A program made the position numbers and the translations under genes. The notes beneath the pieces are model-generated. The model searched no databases and was not told the DNA's origin. It saw only the letters and a list, made by a program, of their open reading frames with translations. This document shows positions 34,013-41,513 of a DNA stretch of 64,000 bases, one piece after another (within the stretch, counting starts at the first letter, position 1; every line of letters begins with the position of its first letter). The stretch covers positions 124,001 through 188,000 of the forward strand of contig JAFQVY010000010.1 of assembly GCA_017407755.1 (NCBI GenBank). Direction: 5' to 3'. This DNA comes from Clostridia bacterium. GTDB lineage: Bacteria; Bacillota; Clostridia; Oscillospirales; Acutalibacteraceae.

Positions 34013-35086
34013 ATGTCGATTTTTGAAAAACGAGTTAACGCTTTAAAACAAAAGCTTGACGGCAATCAGGCAGCACTAATAAGCGACGAAATTTCTATTT
34101 TTTATTTTACAGGCTTTCCTCACAGCGAAGGATATTTTTTTGTTACTAAAGACGAAAGCTACCTGTTGGTTGATTTCAGATATATTGAAGCGGCCGAAAA
34201 TACTGTGAAGACTTCTAAAGTGGTTATTTTTTCTAACCCCTATGAAACTGTAAATGAGCTTATTTCAGCTCATAATATTAGCGAAATCCTTTTAGAAACC
34301 GACAAAATTACTCTGGCATCTTATAGTTCAATGCAAAAGACTGTTAAAGCAAGCCTAAGTGATAGCAGTTTTCTTTCTGACACCATTAAAGAGCTGAGAA
34401 TTATTAAATCAGAGGACGAAATAGAAAAACTTAAAATTGCGCAAAACATTGCCGAAAAGGCTTATCTTGAAGTTTTAAACTTCTTAAAGCCCGGTGTAAC
34501 CGAAAGAGCAATCGCCCTTGAGCTTGAGTATCTTATGAAAAAGCAGGGCGCTGAAAGAATTGCTTTTGACCTTATCACTGTAACAGGCAAAAAAACCTCA
34601 CTTCCTCACGGAGTACCTGCTGACATAGAGGTTAAAAGCGGAGACTTTGTAACCTTTGATATCGGTGCCGTTTTTGAAGGCTACCACAGTGATATGACCC
34701 GAACCGTTGCAGTTGGCGAAGTAAGCGATGAGCAACGTAAAATCTACGATATTGTCTTAAAAGCTCACCTTGCAGGTCTTGATGCGGTTAAAGCTAGTGT
34801 GAGCGGTTATGACGTTGACAAGGTTTGCCGTGACATCATTAAAGATGCAGGCTATGGCGAATATTTCGGCCACGGTACAGGTCACGGTGTAGGCTTGGAA
34901 ATTCACGAAGAACCACGTGTGAACCCAAAAGGCAATACTGTCCTCAAAAGCGGTATGATTATCACCGTTGAACCCGGTATTTATTTGCCCGATAAGTTCG
35001 GTGTAAGAATCGAAGACACCGTCCTTGTTACTGACGATGGCTTTGAAAGTTTTGCTCATATACCCAAAGAATTAATAATTATTTAA
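34013..35086 (+). CDS. M24-family Xaa-Pro aminopeptidase
   Basis: A 357-residue metallopeptidase that removes residues before proline. The N-terminal creatinase-like domain is followed by the pita-bread domain with FDIGAVFEGYHSDMTRT (metal aspartates), GHGTGHGVGLEIHEEP (histidine), and VEPGIYLPDKFGVRIEDTVLV (glutamates). In Firmicutes it often precedes efp, as here. TGAGGTGA precedes the ATG. No separate promoter was seen after the rpsU terminator. Confidence 0.93.
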   Translation: MSIFEKRVNALKQKLDGNQAALISDEISIFYFTGFPHSEGYFFVTKDESYLLVDFRYIEAAENTVKTSKVVIFSNPYETVNELISAHNISEILLETDKITLASYSSMQKTVKASLSDSSFLSDTIKELRIIKSEDEIEKLKIAQNIAEKAYLEVLNFLKPGVTERAIALELEYLMKKQGAERIAFDLITVTGKKTSLPHGVPADIEVKSGDFVTFDIGAVFEGYHSDMTRTVAVGEVSDEQRKIYDIVLKAHLAGLDAVKASVSGYDVDKVCRDIIKDAGYGEYFGHGTGHGVGLEIHEEPRVNPKGNTVLKSGMIITVEPGIYLPDKFGVRIEDTVLVTDDGFESFAHIPKELIII

Positions 35087-35092
35087 TTTGTA

Positions 35093-35122
35093 TTGACAAG
35101 ATGTACCATTATTTTGTATAAT
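35093..35122 (+). promoter_or_regulatory. sigma-A promoter of efp
   Basis: A perfect TTGACA (35093-35098) and a perfect TATAAT (35117-35122) are spaced by 18 bp, 50 bp before the efp start. Confidence 0.85.
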
Positions 35123-35171
35123 AAATTGAATAAATAATAACTTTTTATAAGTTTATTAGGAGGAATTTAAA

Positions 35172-35729
35172 ATGATTTCTGCAGGTGATTTCAGAAACGG
35201 CGTTACATTTGAAATGGACGGCCAGGTTGTTTCTATTGTTGAGTTCCAGCATGTTAAGCCCGGTAAAGGTGCCGCATTCGTTAGAACAAAAATCAGAAAC
35301 GTTATCACAGGCTCTGTAGTTGAAAAGACTTTCAACCCCAACGACAAGTACCCCACAGCTTTTATTGAGAGAAGAGATATGGAGTACAGCTACAATGATG
35401 GCGACCTCTACTACTTTATGGATACAGAAACATGGGAGCAGGTTCCCATCAACAAGGATATCCTCAGCGACAACTTCAAGTTCGTTAAGGAGAATATGAC
35501 CTGTAAGGTTCTTTCCTATAAAGGTAACGTATTCGGTGTAGAGCCTCCCACATTTGTTGAGCTTCAGGTTACTCAGACTGACCCCGGTTTTGCAGGCAAC
35601 ACAGCTACTAACGCTCTTAAGCCCGCAACTCTTGAGACAGGCGCTGAGGTTAAGGTTCCTCTCTTTATCGAGGAAGGCGAGATGCTCCAGATTGACACAA
35701 GAACAGGCGAGTACCTCGGCAGAGCATAA
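35172..35729 (+). CDS. efp: elongation factor P
   Basis: A 185-residue factor that rescues ribosomes stalled at polyproline. It starts [18 protein letters not shown] and carries K32 in KPGKGAAF at the tip loop, the residue modified in some bacteria. [11 protein letters not shown] closes the third domain. No EpmA, EpmB or YmfI-type modification gene is nearby. AGGAGGAA precedes the ATG. Confidence 0.97.
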   Translation: MISAGDFRNGVTFEMDGQVVSIVEFQHVKPGKGAAFVRTKIRNVITGSVVEKTFNPNDKYPTAFIERRDMEYSYNDGDLYYFMDTETWEQVPINKDILSDNFKFVKENMTCKVLSYKGNVFGVEPPTFVELQVTQTDPGFAGNTATNALKPATLETGAEVKVPLFIEEGEMLQIDTRTGEYLGRA

Positions 35730-35753
35730 TTTTTGCTAAAAGGAAGTATTATT

Positions 35754-36233
35754 ATGACTTTAACTGAAAAGATTTCTTACATCCGCGGTCTTGCTGACGG
35801 CTTAAAGCTTGACGAGACCAAGGACGAGGTTAAGGTGCTTAATGCTATTATTGAGCTTCTTGACGATATGGCTCTTGCAGTTACAGAAATGGAAGAGCTT
35901 TACGACGAAATGAGTGAGCAGCTTGATGCTGTTGACGAAGATTTGTCAAATCTTGAAGAAGACTTCTACGACGACTGCGATTGTTGTGATTGTGATTGCG
36001 ACGATGACTGCGATTGTGATTGTTGCTGTGATGATGATTGTGACTGCGACTTAGACGACGAGGTTTTCTACGAAGTAACCTGCGGCAAATGCGGCGAAAC
36101 AATCTGCATTGACGAAGATACTCTTTTAGAGGGCGAAATCGTTTGCCCTGTTTGCGGCGAAGTTTTAGAGTTCGATTTTTCAGACCTTGACTGCTGCTGC
36201 GACGATGATTGCGACTGCGGTTGCCACGATTAA
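35754..36233 (+). CDS. CD1247-type protein with Cys/Asp-rich insert and zinc ribbon
   Basis: A 159-residue protein. Residues 1-70 are a helical acidic domain (LTEKISYIRGLADGLKLDE, ELLDDMALAVTEMEELYDEMSEQ) as in Clostridia proteins annotated CD1247 N-terminal domain-containing. Residues 74-99 are almost only Cys and Asp. A zinc-ribbon-like CGKC and CPVC pair (C110, C113, C131, C134) follows, then a second Cys/Asp tail (147-159) ending in GCHD. The composition suggests metal binding or buffering, but no function is known. The ATG at 35754 follows AGGAAG; an in-frame start at 35733 lacks a ribosome-binding site. It lies 24 bases after efp with no promoter seen. Confidence 0.75.
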   Translation: MTLTEKISYIRGLADGLKLDETKDEVKVLNAIIELLDDMALAVTEMEELYDEMSEQLDAVDEDLSNLEEDFYDDCDCCDCDCDDDCDCDCCCDDDCDCDLDDEVFYEVTCGKCGETICIDEDTLLEGEIVCPVCGEVLEFDFSDLDCCCDDDCDCGCHD

Positions 36234-36246
36234 TTTTTCACATTTT

Positions 36247-36285
36247 ACACACCTTTGGTATAGGATACCAAGGGTGTGTTTTTTT
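36247..36285 (+). terminator. strong hairpin with T-run, overlapping the yunB start region
   Basis: A 15-bp stem (36247-36261 with 36265-36279, one G-T) has a 3-base loop and a seven-T run (36279-36285). It terminates the efp operon. The 3' arm holds AGGGTG and the probable yunB start TTG lies at the T-run end. Confidence 0.85.
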
Positions 36286-36922
36286 GTTACATAAACGTAA
36301 ACCTAAAAGAATAAAACGAACTTTAATTAAACTGATTTTACTTTTGCTTATTATTTCAATAGGCTTATTTGTGTTGTTTGAATTTAAGGCCAGAGACTTG
36401 GTGTATAACACCGTTGATAATGAGCTTGAAATAATCGCTCAGTCTTCAATGGATAATGCTGTAATTGATGTTTTAGAAGATATCGTAACCGATTATGATG
36501 ACTTGGTCATTGCACAAACCTCTGAAAATTCCAAAATAACTTCATTAAAAACGGACAGCAAAAAAATTAATATGCTAAAAGCCGAAATTTCCAATGCAAT
36601 TACTGAAAATATCCGTCAAAGCAAGCGTGTAAGTGTATCGGTACCCGTAGGTGCTTTCACGGGACTTGTGCTTCTATCTTCCATAGGACCGGAAATGCCT
36701 GTAAAGCTTAGAATGGACGGAAGCTGTACCACCACCATTGAGTCTGAATTCACAGCCGCAGGAATTAACCAAACGGTGCACCATATCTACCTTTATGTTG
36801 AGGCTGACGTAAGCCTTACCTGTCCGATAATCGCTCACGAAACTACAATTATTTCCAAATATGAGCTGTGTCAGACTGTTATTGTGGGCTCAACACCCAA
36901 TATGTTTGCAAATATCGGGTGA
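36284..36922 (+). CDS. yunB: sporulation protein YunB
   Basis: A 212-residue membrane-anchored sporulation protein made in the mother cell in Bacillus. A basic N-terminus (KRKPKRIKR) precedes one helix (about 12-31). Downstream are family segments such as VSVPVGAFTGLVLLSSIGPEMPV, a TTIESEFTAAGINQTVHHIYL stretch and VEADVSLTCPI. There is no in-frame ATG near the beginning. TTG at 36284 with AGGGTG seven bases upstream is the best start, but both lie in the terminator hairpin. An ATG far upstream would read through the CD1247 gene end and is less likely. Its presence supports an endospore-forming host. Confidence 0.83.
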   Translation: MLHKRKPKRIKRTLIKLILLLLIISIGLFVLFEFKARDLVYNTVDNELEIIAQSSMDNAVIDVLEDIVTDYDDLVIAQTSENSKITSLKTDSKKINMLKAEISNAITENIRQSKRVSVSVPVGAFTGLVLLSSIGPEMPVKLRMDGSCTTTIESEFTAAGINQTVHHIYLYVEADVSLTCPIIAHETTIISKYELCQTVIVGSTPNMFANIG

Positions 36923-36948
36923 GTTTTCACAATATATTGTATAAAATT

Positions 36949-36962
36949 AAGCCTATAGGCTT
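36949..36962. promoter_or_regulatory. perfect palindrome at the miaB promoter (candidate operator)
   Basis: AAGCCTATAGGCTT is a perfect 14-bp palindrome whose last two bases form part of the -35 box TTGAAA. A second palindrome, ACAATATATTGT (36929-36940), lies just upstream. Neither is followed by a T-run, so a protein-binding site is more likely than a terminator. No binding protein is known. Confidence 0.4.
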
Positions 36963-36989
36963 GAAATGAATGAGATATTGTGGTATTAT
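36961..36989 (+). promoter_or_regulatory. sigma-A promoter of the miaB-ymcA-mutS-mutL operon
   Basis: TTGAAA (36961-36966) and TATTAT (36984-36989) are spaced by 17 bp, about 30 bp before the miaB start region. Confidence 0.68.
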
Positions 36990-37022
36990 GTACTTTGAAA
37001 TATCAGATTGGGGGAGTGTACC

Positions 37023-38435
37023 CTGAATAATAATTTGTATCAATATACCGCAATGGACTCAACACAGCAGGAATACCTCAATTTAATTGCTGAGATTATG
37101 GATGTCCGCAAACGCTCATCAAAGCCTTTGGCGTATATACATACCTACGGTTGCCAGCAAAATGTTGCCGACAGCGAAAAAATTAAGGGCATGCTTTTTC
37201 TTGCAGGCTTTGATTTTACCGAAGCAGCCGAGGATGCCGATTTTATACTTTTCAACACCTGTGCAGTAAGGGAACATGCCGAAGACAGAGTTTTCGGAAA
37301 CGTAGGTGCACTTAAAAATATTAAACGCCGTCATCCATCTGTTATTATTGCACTTTGCGGATGTATGATGGAGCAAGCTCACGTTGCTGAAAGAATTAAA
37401 AGAAGCTATCCTTTTGTAAATCTCGTTTTCGGTACTCGTTCTCTTTTTCATTTCCCCGAAATTCTTTATAATGTGCTTTTAACAGGGGACAGAACCTTTG
37501 AGCGTGATATTACTGAAAAATCAGTTTGTGAAGGACTTCCTGTGCTTCGCGACGGCAGCTTCAAGGGTTGGCTTCCTATAATGTATGGTTGTGATAATTT
37601 CTGCTCATACTGTATAGTGCCTTATGTCCGCGGAAGAGAACGTTCCCGCTCAAGTGAGGCTGTTATTGCCGAGGCAAAGGATATGATAAGCAAAGGCTAT
37701 AAGGATATTACCCTTTTAGGTCAGAACGTCAATTCTTACGGTAAAGGCTTGAATGAAGACATTAACTTCGCAAAGCTTTTAAAAGAAATTGATAAAATAC
37801 CCGGCGATTACCGCCTCAGGTTTATGACTTCACACCCTAAGGACTGCTCCAAAGAGCTTATTGACACTATTGCCGAGGGTACTCATATCTGTACTCACCT
37901 GCATTTGCCTTTTCAGTCGGGCTCTGACAGAATTTTAAAATTAATGAACCGCAAGTACGACAGAAAAAAGTACCTCGAAATAGTTAACTATGCTAAAGAA
38001 AAAATCCCCAATGTTTCCCTTACAAGCGACATTATCGTAGGCTTCCCCGGTGAAACCTACGAGGATTTCTGCGATACAATTTCGCTTATCAAAGAAGTAG
38101 AATTTTCCTCGCTCTTTACTTTTATCTATTCTCGCCGCAAGGGTACTCCTGCCGCCGAAATGGAAGATGTAGCAACTGACGCTGAAAAGTCTAAGTGGTT
38201 TACAGAGCTTTTGAAAACTCAGGAAGAAATTGCCGCAAAACGTTGTGCATCTATGGTAGGCGAAACCCACAGGGTTTTAGTAGAAGAAAAGAACGAAAAG
38301 AACGGTCTTTTGACCTGCCGAACATCCGGTAACATAATTGTTGAAATTGAATCTGATGAAAGCATCATCGGCACATTCAAAGATGTTAAAATTACAGAAG
38401 CTCGCAACTGGATACTCAGAGGCGTTCTTATATAA
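37023..38435 (+). CDS. miaB: tRNA-2-methylthio-N6-dimethylallyladenosine synthase
   Basis: A radical SAM methylthiotransferase of about 470 residues acting on A37 of tRNAs. The N-terminal domain keeps three cluster cysteines (YGCQQN, NTCAVREH, LCGCMM). The radical SAM cysteines are in GCDNFCSYC. A TRAM domain closes the protein (HRVLVEEKNEKNGLLTCR). No ATG lies at the usual spot: GGGGGAG is followed 6 bases later by CTG (37023), and TTG at 37035 or ATG at 37053 are alternatives, so the exact start is uncertain. It works after MiaA, encoded downstream. Confidence 0.94.
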   Translation: MNNNLYQYTAMDSTQQEYLNLIAEIMDVRKRSSKPLAYIHTYGCQQNVADSEKIKGMLFLAGFDFTEAAEDADFILFNTCAVREHAEDRVFGNVGALKNIKRRHPSVIIALCGCMMEQAHVAERIKRSYPFVNLVFGTRSLFHFPEILYNVLLTGDRTFERDITEKSVCEGLPVLRDGSFKGWLPIMYGCDNFCSYCIVPYVRGRERSRSSEAVIAEAKDMISKGYKDITLLGQNVNSYGKGLNEDINFAKLLKEIDKIPGDYRLRFMTSHPKDCSKELIDTIAEGTHICTHLHLPFQSGSDRILKLMNRKYDRKKYLEIVNYAKEKIPNVSLTSDIIVGFPGETYEDFCDTISLIKEVEFSSLFTFIYSRRKGTPAAEMEDVATDAEKSKWFTELLKTQEEIAAKRCASMVGETHRVLVEEKNEKNGLLTCRTSGNIIVEIESDESIIGTFKDVKITEARNWILRGVLI

Positions 38436-38464
38436 AAGATTTTTAAATTAAAGGAGATATAAAA

Positions 38465-38869
38465 ATGGATATTATTGAACTTTCAAGAGAGTTAGGCAGA
38501 AAAATTCAGCAGGAGGAATCTTACATCAATATGCAGGCAGCTAACAAAGCTTGCGAAGAAGATGAGGCACTTCAGGCTCTTATCGGTGAATTCAACCTTA
38601 AAAAACTTGCTCTTAACGAGAAAATTTCTGCTCCCGAGCAGGATAAAGACGCCGTTGCAGCTCTTAACACAGAGATGCGCAAAATCTATGCCGACATTAT
38701 GGTTAACGAGAATATGATTAAGCTTAACGAGTCAAAAACTCAGTTTGACACCGTTATCAACAGAGTTTTCGCTATTGTTTCCAATTCAGCAAACGGTGAA
38801 GACCCCAACACAACTGACTATCAGCCCTCTTGCTCAGGCAGCTGCAGCTCCTGCTCAGGCTGTCACTAA
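38465..38869 (+). CDS. YmcA/YlbF-family (Ric) regulator with Cys-rich tail
   Basis: A 134-residue helical protein. The family core is ELSRELGRKIQQEESY, then ACEEDEALQALIGEFNLKK. In Bacillus YmcA, YlbF and YaaT form a complex that binds iron-sulfur clusters and controls RNase Y processing, competence and sporulation, and ymcA lies between miaB and mutS exactly as here. The C-terminal tail has five cysteines in CSGSCSSCSGCH and one just before, which could bind a cluster. AAGGAGAT precedes the ATG. Confidence 0.86.
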   Translation: MDIIELSRELGRKIQQEESYINMQAANKACEEDEALQALIGEFNLKKLALNEKISAPEQDKDAVAALNTEMRKIYADIMVNENMIKLNESKTQFDTVINRVFAIVSNSANGEDPNTTDYQPSCSGSCSSCSGCH

Positions 38870-38897
38870 TTAAATTTTAACGAAAGGAAGTGAGCAA

Positions 38898-41495
38898 ATG
38901 GCAGAGCTTTCTCCAATGATGAAACAATATTTTGAAATCAAAGAGAATAACAAAGACAGCATTTTGTTCTTTCGTTTAGGCGATTTTTATGAAATGTTCT
39001 TTGATGATGCCAAGCTTGCTTCCCGTGAACTTGACCTCACCCTTACAGGCAGAGACTGCGGTCAGGAAGAACGTGCACCTATGTGCGGCGTGCCTTTTCA
39101 TAGCTGTGAGGCATACATACATAAACTTGTTTCAAAAGGCTACAAGGTTGCCATTTGTGAGCAGACCCAAAACCCTGCCGAAGCAAAAGGTCTTGTAAAG
39201 CGTGACGTAATCCGTGTTATTACTCCGGGTACGGTTGTAGAGGCAGGTATGCTTGACGAAAGCAAAAATAATTACATCGCAAGCCTTTATTCCGACGGAA
39301 GTGATACAGGTGTTTGTTTTTGTGACGTTTCCACAGGTCAGCTTTATGTCACAATGCTTTCAGGAAAAACCGTTGCCGACGAAATTAAAAGTCAGCTTAT
39401 AAGCTACAATCCCCACGAAATACTTCTTGGCGGCACTTTGTCGTCAAGCGTTGCCCTTGGCACTTTTATTTCGGATAAGCTCATAGCAAGTGTTGAAAAG
39501 CCCGATGAAGGGGAATATACATATCTTGATTGCTTTGATATTATCTTAAAGCAATTCGGTGCAAAAAAGGCCGAAAAAATCAAAGACCATCAAGCGTCTG
39601 TTCTTGCTTTAGGAGCACTCCTTTCGTATCTCTATAAAACCCAGATGACAGGCTTAGAGAGAATCAGCGACATTGAGGTTTATTCTGTCAATCAGTTTAT
39701 GAAGCTTGATTTCAACACCCGTCGAAATCTTGAGCTTACTCAGACTATGCTAACAAAAGAGAAAAAAGGCTCTCTTTTGTGGGTTCTTGATAAAACCCGT
39801 ACAGCCATGGGCAAAAGGCTTCTTCGCTCTTGGATTGAGCAACCTCTTATGAACGCTGCTGCAATTATCCGCAGGCATACTGCTGTTGAGGAACTTCTTA
39901 ATAACACAGTAAAACGTCTTGAGCTTACCGCCGCTTTGTCGGGTATTCTGGATATTCAGCGTATTATGACAAAAATTGTTTTCGGTTCAGCCAATGCCCG
40001 CGAGCTTAGGTCTCTTAGTTCAGCCTGCAAAGAGCTTCCTAATATAAAAGCTCTTTTGAGCGACAGCTCTTCAAGCTATCTAAAAGAACTCTATAATAAC
40101 CTTGATACTTTAGAGGATATTAATTCGCTTATTGATAGTGCAATTGTGGAAGACCCGCCCTTTACAGTACGCGAAGGCGGTATGATTAAAGAGGGCTATA
40201 ACGAAACCCTTGATTCTGTTCGTTTCGATATGACAGGCTCAACCTCTCTTCTTGCAAGGCTTGAAGCAAGTGAGCGTGAAAAAACAGGTATCCCAAAGCT
40301 TAAAGTTGGGTACAATCGAGTTTTCGGCTATTATATCGAAGTTACCAATTCTTATAAAGACTTAGTCCCCGAAACCTATATCCGTAAACAAACCCTTGCA
40401 AATTGCGAGAGGTACATCACTCAGGAGCTTAAAGATTTAGAGGCACGTATTTTAGGCGCCAAGGATAAATCTGTGGCTATGGAGTATGAAATTTTTACAA
40501 GTGTGCGCAAGTTTGTTGCTGAAAATCTTTCGAGGATTGAGTCAACAACCTCGGCAATTGCTACTTTAGATGTACTTTGCTCTCTTTCTAACGTTGCAAG
40601 TGACAATAATTACATAAGACCCGATATTACACTTTCATCTACCTTAAGGCTTAAAAACTCACGTCACCCCGTTGTTGAGGTACTGCTGAAAAATTCAATG
40701 TTCGTTCCAAACGACGTTTTCCTCGACTGCGACTCAAACCGCGTTGCTATTATCACTGGTCCCAATATGGCTGGTAAATCTACATATATGAGACAAACCG
40801 CCTTGATTGTGCTTATGGCACAGATGGGAAGCTTCGTTCCCTGCGAAAGTGCCGAAATCGGTATTGTTGATGCTATCTATACCCGTGTAGGCGCCTCTGA
40901 CGACTTAGCCGCAGGTCAGTCAACTTTTATGGTTGAGATGAGTGAGGTTGCCAATATCGTCAAGAACGCCACCTCAAAAAGCCTTCTTGTTTTTGACGAA
41001 ATCGGACGCGGTACATCAACCTTTGACGGTATGAGCATCGCACGAGCCGTTCTTGAATATGTAGTGAACAAAAAGCACTTAGGCGCCAAAACCCTGTTTG
41101 CTACCCATTATCACGAGCTTACTGTTCTTGAAAGCCTTATGGACGGTGTAAAGAACTATAATATTGCCGTAAAAAAACGCGGTGACGATATTACTTTTTT
41201 AAGAAAAATTGTCAAAGGCGGAGCCGATGAAAGCTACGGCATTGAAGTTGCAAAGCTTGCAGGTGTCCCTGAATCTATTATCCGCCGTGCTAAGGAAATT
41301 TTAAAAGAGCTTACCGCTTCTAAGCCCGATGACGAAAATATCGTTGTCAGAACAAAAGCACCTGAAAGCGACCAACTCACTCTTTTAAATCCGGTAAACG
41401 ATATTATTTCAGAAAAATTAAACAAAGTTGACATCAACACATTAACGCCTATTGAGGCAATTAATCTTATTTACGAACTTAAAAGTCTGCTTTAA
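38898..41495 (+). CDS. mutS: DNA mismatch repair protein MutS
   Basis: An 865-residue mismatch sensor. The N-terminal mismatch-binding loop is in LFFRLGDFYEMFFDDA (the Phe-x-Glu contact). Walker A is GPNMAGKST near 620, followed by GASDDLAAGQSTFMVEM and Walker B LLVFDEIGRGTSTFDG. The helix-turn-helix dimer region is at the end. AAGGAAGTGAG precedes the ATG. It forms an operon with mutL. Confidence 0.98.
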   Translation: MAELSPMMKQYFEIKENNKDSILFFRLGDFYEMFFDDAKLASRELDLTLTGRDCGQEERAPMCGVPFHSCEAYIHKLVSKGYKVAICEQTQNPAEAKGLVKRDVIRVITPGTVVEAGMLDESKNNYIASLYSDGSDTGVCFCDVSTGQLYVTMLSGKTVADEIKSQLISYNPHEILLGGTLSSSVALGTFISDKLIASVEKPDEGEYTYLDCFDIILKQFGAKKAEKIKDHQASVLALGALLSYLYKTQMTGLERISDIEVYSVNQFMKLDFNTRRNLELTQTMLTKEKKGSLLWVLDKTRTAMGKRLLRSWIEQPLMNAAAIIRRHTAVEELLNNTVKRLELTAALSGILDIQRIMTKIVFGSANARELRSLSSACKELPNIKALLSDSSSSYLKELYNNLDTLEDINSLIDSAIVEDPPFTVREGGMIKEGYNETLDSVRFDMTGSTSLLARLEASEREKTGIPKLKVGYNRVFGYYIEVTNSYKDLVPETYIRKQTLANCERYITQELKDLEARILGAKDKSVAMEYEIFTSVRKFVAENLSRIESTTSAIATLDVLCSLSNVASDNNYIRPDITLSSTLRLKNSRHPVVEVLLKNSMFVPNDVFLDCDSNRVAIITGPNMAGKSTYMRQTALIVLMAQMGSFVPCESAEIGIVDAIYTRVGASDDLAAGQSTFMVEMSEVANIVKNATSKSLLVFDEIGRGTSTFDGMSIARAVLEYVVNKKHLGAKTLFATHYHELTVLESLMDGVKNYNIAVKKRGDDITFLRKIVKGGADESYGIEVAKLAGVPESIIRRAKEILKELTASKPDDENIVVRTKAPESDQLTLLNPVNDIISEKLNKVDINTLTPIEAINLIYELKSLL

Positions 41496-41513
41496 GCATA
41501 AGGAGGTGCAGTA

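Noticed and set aside
35881-36102. Arg/His-rich frame on the minus strand
   Set aside because: It is the antisense reading of the Cys/Asp codons of the CD1247-type gene.
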